In this document: in pieces, positions 8,662-15,615 of the stretch
How the letters are laid out: every line of letters begins with the position of its first letter
Numbering within the stretch: position 1 is the first letter of the stretch
Assembly: GCA_036510975.1 (NCBI GenBank)
Contig: DATCCY010000063.1
Span: forward strand, 1 to 23,558
DNA length: 23,558 nucleotides
Direction: 5' to 3'
Source: Longivirga sp036510975
GTDB taxonomy: Bacteria; Actinomycetota; Actinomycetes; S36-B12; CAIYMF01
Made by a program: the position numbers and the translations under genes
Notes under the pieces: generated by a model
What the model was told of the DNA's origin: nothing
Seen by the model: only the letters and a program-made list of their open reading frames with translations
The model's database searches: none

Positions 8662-10115
8662 GAGGTCCGCCTCTCGCTCGCGGGGCCGCGCAGATACGTC
8701 AGTCCCGGCACTCGAGCGACCCGGATCCGTCCCTCGGGGTCCGTCCAGCTCACGCTGTCACGGGTGTCGCCATCGATGATCGTCTGGAAGGCCGGGTCGG
8801 TCAGCGAGAAGTAGCCCACGAGCTCCGCGAGCCCGTGTTCGAGCGGGGCTGTCTTGAGCACCTCGCTCAGCGCGACCTGCGACCGCTGGGCGAGGGCGCG
8901 ACGGACCTCCGACGCGAGCCGCTCACGATCGACGAAGGTCTGCTCGAAGAGGATGGATACGTCGAGCTCAGCGTCACCCGCGACGGCCGGTGACGTATCG
9001 AGTGCCAACGCCGGGCGCGGTGAATACAGCGGACGCTCGAACGGCAGAGCGATGCTGGGGCCGGTGGCATCGAGGTCGTAACCCGGTGCGCCACCCGGGT
9101 TGTCACGCAGGGCCAGCGAGTGCGACTCGATGGAGCGCAACACGTCCATGACACGTCGGTTCTCCAGCCATGCGCGGTCGTCGAGGAATCGACGCAGCTG
9201 CTCCGACAGCAACCGCACCGTGGCCTGGGTGCGCTCCCCCGCATCGAGCCAGTCGAAGTGCACTCGCCGGATCCGCGGATCGGCCTCCTCGATCGCGTCG
9301 AGCGCGTGCACCCGGGCCAGCAGGTCGGCGAACTCCTCCTGCCGGCTGCGCACGAGGAGGAAGTCGTAGAACGCGTGGAAGCTGCGCCCCTGATCGGACT
9401 CGGCGATCGCGCCCCGATCACCGAGGACGTCGTCGAGGAGGTCACCCTTCGAGCCCTCCCACGTCGCGACCCGCTCACGCAACCGGCGATCGAGCACTCG
9501 GAAGTTGTCCTCGACCTCGCGGAAGTCACTGAGCAGCCCGGTCGCAGTCATGACGAACTGCTGATATCGGTCTCGGATCGCTGTGGCGTCCATGAGCTCG
9601 ACGTGACCCTCGTTGAGTGCCGCGATCTCCTCGTCGAGCTCGGCACGTCGGCGGTGGAGCTCCTCGAGGCGGACATCTCGGTCGGTCTCGCCGCCGAACG
9701 CGATCTGGCGGAGGAGGTCGAAGGCCGTGCTCAACCGCGACTCGGTGCCCACGAAGCTGCGCTGTGGCAGCGCCCGCACCCACCCGACCGCACGCTCGAG
9801 TGCAGGTGTCGCGTCGAGATGGGCGTCGGTGGAGCCCGGCGGGTAGTACTTGCGCAGCCACCCGGCGGACGGCGCCGACCAGTCGTCGAGGTAGGCCTTG
9901 GCCGATCGGGGGAAGGTGTCCTCCCCCAGCTGCCCGTTGAGCCCGTAGAGCGTCTCCTCGAGCCGCTCGGCCAGCGATGCGAACAGAATCGACCGCACGT
10001 TCTCGTCGACGAAGACCCTGCCGAGGAACGACAGGATCAGCGCAGCGTGGTCGGCCCGGAGCAGGCGCCAGGCAGCACTGTCCTGGCGGAGCCGCTCGAT
10101 ATCGTCGTAGTCCAC
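8658..10115 (-). CDS. jetA: Wadjet kleisin subunit JetA (DUF3375, type I)
   Basis: The 485-aa product is a DUF3375 protein, which marks the system as type I Wadjet. It opens with DYDDIERLRQDSAAWRLLRA, has the conserved FVGTESRL block (residues 121-128), and continues with a charged helical stretch (about 145-175) expected of a kleisin (MukF-like) subunit. The GTG at 10115 is the natural start; a weak GGTGGGGG ribosome site precedes it. JetA is the first gene of jetABCD and links the JetC heads. The promoter must lie in the ~100 bp upstream, just beside the partial repeat C. Confidence 0.9.
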   Translation of the reverse strand: MDYDDIERLRQDSAAWRLLRADHAALILSFLGRVFVDENVRSILFASLAERLEETLYGLNGQLGEDTFPRSAKAYLDDWSAPSAGWLRKYYPPGSTDAHLDATPALERAVGWVRALPQRSFVGTESRLSTAFDLLRQIAFGGETDRDVRLEELHRRRAELDEEIAALNEGHVELMDATAIRDRYQQFVMTATGLLSDFREVEDNFRVLDRRLRERVATWEGSKGDLLDDVLGDRGAIAESDQGRSFHAFYDFLLVRSRQEEFADLLARVHALDAIEEADPRIRRVHFDWLDAGERTQATVRLLSEQLRRFLDDRAWLENRRVMDVLRSIESHSLALRDNPGGAPGYDLDATGPSIALPFERPLYSPRPALALDTSPAVAGDAELDVSILFEQTFVDRERLASEVRRALAQRSQVALSEVLKTAPLEHGLAELVGYFSLTDPAFQTIIDGDTRDSVSWTDPEGRIRVARVPGLTYLRGPASERRTS

Positions 10116-10161
10116 CGGCCCCCACCACGATCACTCGTCTCAGCCTGCACGGGGATGCTAC

Positions 10162-10171
10162 GAGGTACCTC
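10162..10171. promoter_or_regulatory. Palindrome GAGGTACCTC upstream of jetA, possible operator
   Basis: The palindrome lies about 50 bp upstream of the jetA GTG, and GGTAC recurs 7 nt further along (about 10176-10180). On the minus strand the reading is GTACC-GTCGGA-GGTACCTC followed by TAGCAT, which could be a -10 element. This would fit control of the Wadjet operon, but it is only a short palindrome in GC-rich DNA. Confidence 0.25.
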
Positions 10172-10217
10172 CGACGGTACGACGCTGACCCCGCGACAGA
10201 CTCTGCGTGATCGGGTG

Positions 10218-10288
10218 ACGGTGGCGGGAATCAACTCGTCCGACCCGTCCGGACACGCCGGAACCCGGTGGTTGCGAGCACAACCCGT
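10218..10288. repeat. Partial copy C of the structured repeat
   Basis: These ~70 bp match 10675-10746 of copy B with roughly nine differences, including loss of one G in the tmRNA-end-like part (GAATCAAC for GAATCGAAC). The offset from copy B is about 457 bp, almost exactly one repeat length (455 bp), as if B were once the second unit of a tandem array. To its right, up to repeat B, the DNA shows no gene and no further clear match apart from a GTTGAC near 10400. Confidence 0.6.
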
Positions 10289-10520
10289 CTACCCCGGGAT
10301 CGGCACGCCTGACTCGTTTCACGGCCAGCTGCGAAGAGCCAGCAAACCTCTGCGACAGGGCGCCACGGCGCTGAGGCCGGGGCTTACCCGGACACGCTCG
10401 TTGACTCAAGATTCGTCCGACTATCGAACGCACATCTGACACAAGGAGCGTCCGGCTATCGCGCGCCAGGTGACGCTGTGGAGTCGTGTTGACGCCGTCA
10501 ACACAACTCCGTCCGCCAGG

Positions 10521-10655
10521 GACCTGCGGCAACGCTCAAGATCGCGGCCGGCGCGGTCACGTCGAGTGACCGTGCCGGCCGCGAAACCCCTTGTCCTGCA
10601 CGGGAAGAGGAGTCGGGAGGAACTCCCGCCTCCTCTTGGAGCGTTTCCGCAGGTC
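10521..10655. other. Nested stem-loop structure inside repeat B (candidate structured RNA or folded DNA site)
   Basis: The outer stem is 10521-10537 (GACCTGCGGCAACGCTC) with 10639-10655, 16 of 17 pairs. Inner hairpin 1 pairs 10542-10560 with 10566-10584 around the loop GTCGA. Inner hairpin 2 pairs 10606-10619 with 10623-10636 around GAA, 13 of 14 pairs. The same three stems can be drawn in repeat A although loops and several stem bases differ; hairpin 2 keeps GAGGAG and CGGG paired with CTCCTC and CCCG around a different loop. No U-run follows any hairpin, so they do not look like simple terminators. Confidence 0.5.
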
Positions 10656-10669
10656 AGAGGCCTGACAGG

Positions 10670-10692
10670 GGTGGAGGTGGCGGGAATCGAAC
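10670..10692 (-). other. tmRNA/tRNA 3'-end-like segment in repeat B
   Basis: This segment is identical to the one in repeat A over 23 nt and in the same orientation. On the minus strand it reads as T-loop, 3' T-stem and acceptor 3' strand, ending CCTCCACC. Two identical tmRNA-end fragments in direct orientation around a cassette resemble attL/attR. However, no integrase gene lies between them and no intact tmRNA or tRNA gene is present in the window. Confidence 0.4.
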
Positions 10693-10851
10693 TCGTCGGA
10701 ACCGTCGGGACCCGTCGGAACCCGGTGGCTGCGAGCACAACCCGTCGGGTTCCGTCCGGATCTATCGGGTCCCGACGGTTCCGGCTGTTGACGCCGTCAA
10801 CATGGAATCGGGCATCGGCGGAGCCCGAGGTGGGCTTGATCGAGACGCGCA

Positions 10852-11133
10852 CTACGGTGTCGATCGGTAGGCATCACGTCGGTGGTCAATGCGCAGGACA
10901 ACGACTTCCCGCGTATCTCCCCGGATCCGGTAGAGCACACGATATGTACCGCGTCGAGCGGACCAGATCCCGCCGAGGTCATCGCGGAGAGGCTTGCCGA
11001 CCCGGTGCGGGTTGTCCAGGAGGGCCGTAGTCACGAACTCGATGACAGCGGCCGCGACCGCCTCCGGTAGCTCCGCGGTCATGGCCCGACGCGCCGGAGG
11101 GGTCAGGACGATCTCATAGCGCTGCTCGGTCAC
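10852..11133 (-). CDS. RelE/ParE-superfamily toxin
   Basis: The 93-aa product shows the RelE pattern: an N-terminal YEIVLTPPARRAM strand-helix, PHRVGKPLRDDLGGIWSARRG, then GTYRVLYRIRGD and VVVLRIDHRRDAYR. RelE-type toxins are usually ribosome-dependent mRNA interferases. The gene starts at GTG 11133, overlapping the antitoxin stop in GTGA, so translation is probably coupled. Its last codons and TAG lie in the right end of repeat B. The matching spot in repeat A shows related bases but no stop, which suggests the repeat carries the tail of such a toxin gene. Confidence 0.85.
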   Translation of the reverse strand: MTEQRYEIVLTPPARRAMTAELPEAVAAAVIEFVTTALLDNPHRVGKPLRDDLGGIWSARRGTYRVLYRIRGDTREVVVLRIDHRRDAYRSTP

Positions 11134-11396
11134 GGGCGGAGCTGGCGCACGGCATCCGCCCCACGCACGACGTCACCGCGAGCGTAGGCGGCATCGGCCT
11201 CACGGATGTCGGTCAGAGCCTGCCGGTCGCCCAGGACGTCGATGGTTTCCTCCAGCTGGGCAAGGTCCTCAGGACTGAGGATGACCGCCGCCGGCTTCCC
11301 GTTGCGGGTCACCACAACCCGGTCGTGCTGGTGCTCGACCCGATCGATGACCTCGGACAGGTGATCACGCACGTCGCGCAGCGACCGGGTAGTCAT
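11130..11396 (-). CDS. Phd/YefM-family antitoxin
   Basis: The 88-aa product has the Phd/YefM N-terminal DNA-binding fold: SLRDVRDHLSEVIDRVEHQHDRVVVTRNGKPAAVILSPED, here read as SLRDVRDHLSEVIDRV, then VVVTRNGKPAAVILSPEDL. A variable C-terminal toxin-binding tail follows. It neutralises the RelE-like toxin encoded directly downstream and normally represses the operon. ATG 11396 is chosen because MTTRSLRDVRDHL is the usual N-terminus of the family; the longer open frame to 11528 is not conserved-looking. Little ribosome-site sequence precedes the ATG, so a leaderless transcript is possible. Confidence 0.87.
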   Translation of the reverse strand: MTTRSLRDVRDHLSEVIDRVEHQHDRVVVTRNGKPAAVILSPEDLAQLEETIDVLGDRQALTDIREADAAYARGDVVRGADAVRQLRP

Positions 11397-11399
11397 GGT

Positions 11400-11409
11400 C
11401 ACAATTGTG
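11400..11409. promoter_or_regulatory. Palindrome CACAATTGTG before the antitoxin gene, likely operator
   Basis: This perfect 10-bp palindrome sits 3 nt upstream of the antitoxin ATG. Phd/YefM antitoxins repress their own operons by binding short palindromes at the promoter, so it is a reasonable operator. The ~280 bp from here to the aldehyde dehydrogenase start hold no gene that I can support and probably contain the two divergent promoters. Confidence 0.45.
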
Positions 11410-11687
11410 GCGCTTCCATAGCTTGCTGTCCAGAGGCGGCCTTGTTCTTGGCGACCACGCTGCGAAGCCCCGTAGGCGGTGGTGGCGCGTGCGTTTCGTA
11501 GGGCTCGACGAAGACCGCTGCCCCACAAGACGAATGACGTACCGGGCCACTCGACCGCGCCGATTGCGGGTCTGGCCTCGTCACGGCTTCACCGTTCTTC
11601 CTGCGTACCCGGGACGCCTGGTGGCACCGTGTCCCCACGATCGCCGATCTCGGGCTGGAGGCGATGCGTTCACACCAGGGAGGACAC

Positions 11688-13148
11688 ATGTCGCTGCTCG
11701 CCGGGTCGGACTGGCACGGACGCATCTACTCGGGAGGGTGGACCGACGGGACCGGAGGCACTCGAGCCGTCGTGTCTCCGTCGACGGGTGAGCAGATCGG
11801 GTCCATCGGGCTGGCCAGCCCTGCGGACGTGGGTGCCGCCGCGGCCACCGCGGCCGAGGCGCAGCCCGCGTGGGCGGCGCTCCCCTACAACGAGCGGGCC
11901 GCTGTCCTGCGCCGCGCCGGCGACCTGTGGCACGCGAACTCGGAGGAGATCACCGACTGGCTGATGCGCGAGACTGGCGCCATCGGCCCGTTCGGCGGCT
12001 TCCAGATCATGACCTCGGCCGAGGAGTGCTACGAAGCCGCCGCGCTGGCGTCCGCGCCGTACGGCGAGCTCCTGCGCTCCTCGAGCCCACGACTGTCGAT
12101 GTCGCGGCGCGTCCCGGTCGGCGTGGTCGGAGTCATCTCCCCCTTCAACGTGCCGACGATCCTGTCCATCCGCGCGGTGGCGCCGGCGCTGGCGCTCGGC
12201 AACGCGGTCCTCCTCAAGCCCGACCCGCGAACGTCGGTGTCCGGCGGGGCCGTGCTCGCCGAGATCTTCGCCGCCGCAGGCCTTCCCGACAGCGTGCTGC
12301 ACGTCCTGCCCGGCGGGGCCGACACGGGCGCCGCGCTCGTGAGCGACCCGCTGGTGCGCGTCGTGTCGTTCACCGGCTCCACGGCCGCGGGACGCGCTGT
12401 TGCCGAGCTCGCCGCAAGGCACCTCAAGCGCGTTCACCTCGAGCTAGGCGGCAACTCGGCGATGCTCGTGCTCGACGACGTCGACGTCGACGCCGCGTCG
12501 TCCGTCGGGGCCTGGGGGTCGTTCGCCCACCAGGGGCAGGTCTGCATGACGACCGGACGGCACCTCGTGATGGCGAGCATCGCCGACCAGTACGTCGAGG
12601 CGCTGTCGGCCCGTGCAGACCACCTGCCCGTCGGAGACCCCACCACCGGAACGGTCGCTCTCGGCCCCGTGATCGATGCTGGGCAGCGCGACAAGATCCA
12701 CGCGATGGTGACGGGGTCGGTCGAGGAGGGCGCGCGGCTCACCGCGGGCGGGACGTACGAGAACCTCTTCTACCGGCCGACCGTGCTCGCCGACGTCCCG
12801 CTCTCGTCGACGGCGTACACCCAGGAGATCTTCGGGCCCGTCGCGCCCGTCGTGCGGATCGAGTCGGTCGAGCAGGCGATCGAGCTAGCGCGCGACACGG
12901 AGTACGGCCTGTCCCTCGGCATCCTCACGCGCGACGTGATGCGTGGGCTGGAGATCGCCGAGCAGATCCCCAGCGGGCTCGTGCACATCAACGACCAGAC
13001 GATCAACGATGAGGCCACCATTCCGTTCGGCGGCGTCGGCAGCAGCGGAACCGGGGCGCGTCACGGCGGACCGCAGGCGAACCTGGAGGCGTTCACCGAC
13101 ACCCAGTGGGTGACTGTGCGCGGCACGCTCCCCCAGTACCCGTTCTAA
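11688..13148 (+). CDS. NAD(P)-dependent aromatic aldehyde dehydrogenase (benzaldehyde/vanillin dehydrogenase-like)
   Basis: The 486-aa product has all aldehyde dehydrogenase motifs: SPFNVP (N154), LLKPDP (K177), FTGSTAAG (228-235), the general base in ELGGN (E252) and the catalytic cysteine in GQVCMTTGR (C286), then EIFGPVAPV and PFGGVGSSGTG. The GQVCMTTGR form and overall sequence resemble benzaldehyde/vanillin dehydrogenases. Next to pobA and the lig operon it most likely oxidises 4-hydroxybenzaldehyde, vanillin or a related aldehyde to the acid entering the pathway; the exact substrate is inferred. ATG 11688 follows a strong GGGAGG (11678-11683). It is convergent with the MetE-like gene and may be transcribed from its own promoter. 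No IclR-type operator is visible upstream. Confidence 0.85.
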   Translation: MSLLAGSDWHGRIYSGGWTDGTGGTRAVVSPSTGEQIGSIGLASPADVGAAAATAAEAQPAWAALPYNERAAVLRRAGDLWHANSEEITDWLMRETGAIGPFGGFQIMTSAEECYEAAALASAPYGELLRSSSPRLSMSRRVPVGVVGVISPFNVPTILSIRAVAPALALGNAVLLKPDPRTSVSGGAVLAEIFAAAGLPDSVLHVLPGGADTGAALVSDPLVRVVSFTGSTAAGRAVAELAARHLKRVHLELGGNSAMLVLDDVDVDAASSVGAWGSFAHQGQVCMTTGRHLVMASIADQYVEALSARADHLPVGDPTTGTVALGPVIDAGQRDKIHAMVTGSVEEGARLTAGGTYENLFYRPTVLADVPLSSTAYTQEIFGPVAPVVRIESVEQAIELARDTEYGLSLGILTRDVMRGLEIAEQIPSGLVHINDQTINDEATIPFGGVGSSGTGARHGGPQANLEAFTDTQWVTVRGTLPQYPF

Positions 13149-13190
13149 GGGGCTCGTTCCAGCAATCGGGAGGCCGTCGGGGTCGGGACG

Positions 13191-14309
13191 TCAGCCCCAG
13201 ACCTCGGCGGCCGTCTCGACGATCAGGGCGAGCTTGGCGACCTGCTCGTCGTAGGTCAATGCGTTGCCCTCGACCGTCGAGGAGAAGCCGCACTGGGGCG
13301 AGAGGCAGAGCTGCTCGAGCGGCACGAACCGAGCGGCCTCGTCGATGCGTCGCTTGAGTGCGTCCTTGTCCTCTAGGGCACCCCGCTTGGTGGTGACGAG
13401 CCCGAGGACGACCAGCTTGCCCGGGGGGACGAAGCGCAGCGGCTCGAAGCCGCCCGAGCGCTCGTCGTCGAACTCGAGGAAGAAGCCGTCCACCTCCAGC
13501 TGCGTGAACAGCGCCTCGGCGACGAAGTCGTACGAACCCTCTGCCGCCCACGACGACCGGAAGTTGCCCCGGCACATGTGCGTCGTGACGCGGAGCTCCT
13601 CCGGTCGCCCGGCCAGCGCCGCGTTGATGATCCGGATGTATTGCTCGTGCTGGTGCTCGCCGTCGCCGCCCATCGACTCGATGAGCGCCCGCTGCTGCGG
13701 GTCGTTAAGGTAGGCGAGGCTCGTGTCGTCGAGCTGCAGGTAGCGACAGCCGAGCTCCGCGAGCGCGGCCACCTCCTGGGCGTAGGCGGCGGTGAGGTCG
13801 GCCCAGAAGCCGTCGAGTTCCGGATAGACCGCTGGATCGATCGCCGCCCGGCCGCCGCGGTAGTGCACCATGCTCGGCGACGGGATGGTCAGCTTCGGCA
13901 CGTTGGTCGTCACCGTGTCCCGGAGGAACGTGAACGCCTCGGCGAAGATGGTGCGCGGCAGGGAGATCCGGTCGTGCACGCTGAGCGCCGCCGACTCGAA
14001 GTCGAGCTCGCCGTCGGCGTTGCGGAAGTGGACCTTGAGCTTCTCGTCGGTCGGGTCGACGCCGCCGAGGGAGTAGATGAAGTCCATGTGCCACGACGTA
14101 CGCCGGAACTCGCCGTCCGTCGCCGAGCGCAGGCCGACCTCCTCCTGCATCCGCACCGCGTCGCGGATCGCCGCGTCCTCGACCTCTCGCAGCGCGTCCG
14201 CGTCGATCTCCCCCGCCTTGTGCCGGGCGCGCGCATCGAGCAGGGCCTGCGGCCTGAGCAGGCTGCCGACGTGGTCGGCGCGGAACGGCGGCGTCGTGCG
14301 AGCGGTCAT
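13191..14309 (-). CDS. MetE-like (cobalamin-independent methionine synthase family) single-domain protein
   Basis: The 372-aa product covers only the catalytic C-terminal half of MetE, like the short archaeal and YxjG/YxjH types. It begins with RADHVGSLLRP. The zinc ligands of MetE are recognisable as THMCRGN (H244, C246), FLEFDD (E279) and SPQCGF (C340), and LQLDDTSL matches the substrate region. It should therefore be a zinc methyltransferase moving a methyl group to or from a thiol. It lies 54 bp after pobA on the same strand with a CGGGAGA ribosome site, so it is probably co-transcribed with pobA. A link to aromatic metabolism (for example handling methyl groups from methoxylated aromatics) is inference; true methionine synthesis is equally possible. 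Confidence 0.75.
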   Translation of the reverse strand: MTARTTPPFRADHVGSLLRPQALLDARARHKAGEIDADALREVEDAAIRDAVRMQEEVGLRSATDGEFRRTSWHMDFIYSLGGVDPTDEKLKVHFRNADGELDFESAALSVHDRISLPRTIFAEAFTFLRDTVTTNVPKLTIPSPSMVHYRGGRAAIDPAVYPELDGFWADLTAAYAQEVAALAELGCRYLQLDDTSLAYLNDPQQRALIESMGGDGEHQHEQYIRIINAALAGRPEELRVTTHMCRGNFRSSWAAEGSYDFVAEALFTQLEVDGFFLEFDDERSGGFEPLRFVPPGKLVVLGLVTTKRGALEDKDALKRRIDEAARFVPLEQLCLSPQCGFSSTVEGNALTYDEQVAKLALIVETAAEVWG

Positions 14310-14363
14310 CGGTTCTCCCGGGTGCGACGTGGATGTGCCCGAGAGGCTAGGGCGCCCGAGCCG

Positions 14364-15551
14364 TCAGGGATAGGGCAGGACGGAGCCGGTGTAGTTCTCC
14401 GCGAGCATCGCGGCGGCGGCCTTCGACGTCGTGACGTACGTGAGCTGGGTGAGCTGCATCTGCACGAGGAAGTCGCGATCAGGGTCCGCGGCCGGCGGCA
14501 TGTGCAGCATCGACGTCATCCACCCCGAGAAGTGCGTGGACTGCCAGACCCGCTCGAGCGCGTCGTCGGAGTAGCGGTCGAGGAGGTCGTCCGAGTCGTC
14601 GGCGTACTTCGTGGCCAGGGCGGAGCCGAGGCGCTTCACGTCGGCGATCGCGAGGTTGAGTCCCTTGGCGCCCGTGGGCGGGACGATGTGCGAGGCGTCG
14701 CCGGCGAGGAAGAGACGGCCCCAGCGCATCGGGGCGCTCACGAAGCTGCGCATAGGGGTGATCGACTTCTCCAGGGTCGGGCCCGGCTGCAGGCTCCACC
14801 CCTCGAGCGCCATCCGGGTCGAGAGACCGTCCCAGATGCGGTCGTCGGACCAGTTCGCGATGTCGTCGTCGGGAGCGACCTGCAGGTAGAGGCGGCTCAC
14901 CGACTCCGAGCGCATCGAGTGCATCGCGAAGCCGTCAGGGTGCAGGGCGTAGATGAGCTCGTCGGTCGAAGGCGCGACCTCGGCGAGGATCCCGAGCCAG
15001 GCGTACGGGAACAGGCGCTCACGGACGCTGCGGACGCTCTCCGGGATGGTCGGGCGGCTCACGCCGTGGAAGCCGTCGCAGCCCGCGATGTAGTCGGCCT
15101 CGATGCTCTGCATGTGACCGTCGCCGTCGACGAACGTGACCCGCGGGTGGTCGGTGTCGGCGTCGAGGATCGCGGTGTCGGACACCGACCAGAAGATCTG
15201 CTGGCCGTCGGCCTGGCGCGCGTGGATCAGGTCCTTGGTGATCTCGGTCTGGCCGTAGACCCAGACCGAGTGGCCGCACGACTCGACGAAGTCGATACGA
15301 CGGCGCTCGCCCGGCCACTGCAGGTACACGCCGTCGTGTCGCATCCCCTCGCGGTGCAGCCGCTCGCCGACGCCGTAGTCGGTCAGGACGTCGACCGCGC
15401 CGTGCTCGACGACGCCGGCGCGGATGCGTGCGAGGACGTAGTCCTGCGAGCGGTTCTCGACCATGACCGACTCCACGCCGTGCTTCGCGAGGATCTGGGA
15501 CAGCAGCAGGCCGGACGGACCGGCACCGACGATGGCGACCTGGGTACGCAT
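14364..15551 (-). CDS. pobA: 4-hydroxybenzoate 3-monooxygenase (p-hydroxybenzoate hydroxylase)
   Basis: The 395-aa flavoprotein makes protocatechuate from 4-hydroxybenzoate with FAD, NAD(P)H and O2. It has the FAD motif VGAGPSG (residues 8-14), the CDGFHGVSR motif and GRLFLAGDASHIVPPTGAKGL (start and end of the GD motif). By alignment from memory with the Pseudomonas enzyme, the substrate residues are kept: the Tyr of ELIYALHP (Y201), S-x-R in HSMRS (S212, R214), R220 and Y222 in SRLY, and the Tyr of TQLTY (Y385). The NAD(P)H-selectivity helix reads ENRSQDY where Pseudomonas has ERQTPDY, so coenzyme preference may differ. A palindromic operator lies 43 nt before the start, and the IclR gene precedes it on the same strand. 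Confidence 0.93.
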   Translation of the reverse strand: MRTQVAIVGAGPSGLLLSQILAKHGVESVMVENRSQDYVLARIRAGVVEHGAVDVLTDYGVGERLHREGMRHDGVYLQWPGERRRIDFVESCGHSVWVYGQTEITKDLIHARQADGQQIFWSVSDTAILDADTDHPRVTFVDGDGHMQSIEADYIAGCDGFHGVSRPTIPESVRSVRERLFPYAWLGILAEVAPSTDELIYALHPDGFAMHSMRSESVSRLYLQVAPDDDIANWSDDRIWDGLSTRMALEGWSLQPGPTLEKSITPMRSFVSAPMRWGRLFLAGDASHIVPPTGAKGLNLAIADVKRLGSALATKYADDSDDLLDRYSDDALERVWQSTHFSGWMTSMLHMPPAADPDRDFLVQMQLTQLTYVTTSKAAAAMLAENYTGSVLPYP

Positions 15552-15593
15552 GCGTGGCAGCCTGGGGCCATCCGATCGCCCCCACCAGGGCAG

Positions 15594-15612
15594 GCTTCCG
15601 TTGGACGGAAGC
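15594..15612. promoter_or_regulatory. IclR-type operator in front of pobA
   Basis: GCTTCCGTTGGACGGAAGC is a palindrome with 8-bp arms around 3 nt. Its core TTCCGT-NNN-ACGGAA is the same as in the site at 16377-16395. It lies in the 64-bp gap between the IclR gene and pobA, where the pobA promoter must be. IclR regulators of aromatic pathways bind short palindromes of this kind. Confidence 0.7.
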
Positions 15613-15615
15613 CCG

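Larger units (their letters stand above)
10414..10868. repeat. Direct repeat B (~455 bp, highly structured, non-coding) at right flank of the AbiE-Wadjet cassette
   Basis: This copy is the best preserved. It has CGTCCGACTATCG boxes (10414-10426 and, with one change, 10449-10461) and palindromes GTTGACGCCGTCAAC at 10488-10502 and 10787-10801. A near-perfect outer stem pairs 10521-10537 with 10639-10655 and encloses two hairpins. A tmRNA-end-like segment follows, then a 17-bp perfect inverted repeat (10698-10714 with 10766-10782) enclosing a further 9-bp one (10716-10724 with 10746-10754). The right end overlaps the last codons of the relE-like gene. Apart from that tail I see no gene in the ~740 bp between jetA and the toxin. 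Confidence 0.8.

Noticed and set aside
9120..10439. 439-aa plus-strand open frame over jetA and the intergenic repeat
   Set aside because: It is antisense to jetA, runs into the non-coding repeat C region, and has no recognisable domain.
10606..10636. Intrinsic terminator for jetABCD or the toxin operon
   Set aside because: The hairpin is strong but no T-run follows on either strand, and it is part of a larger nested structure repeated at 1390-1415.
13149..13190. Bidirectional terminator between the convergent aldehyde dehydrogenase and MetE-like genes
   Set aside because: The 42-bp gap shows no convincing stem-loop with a T-run.
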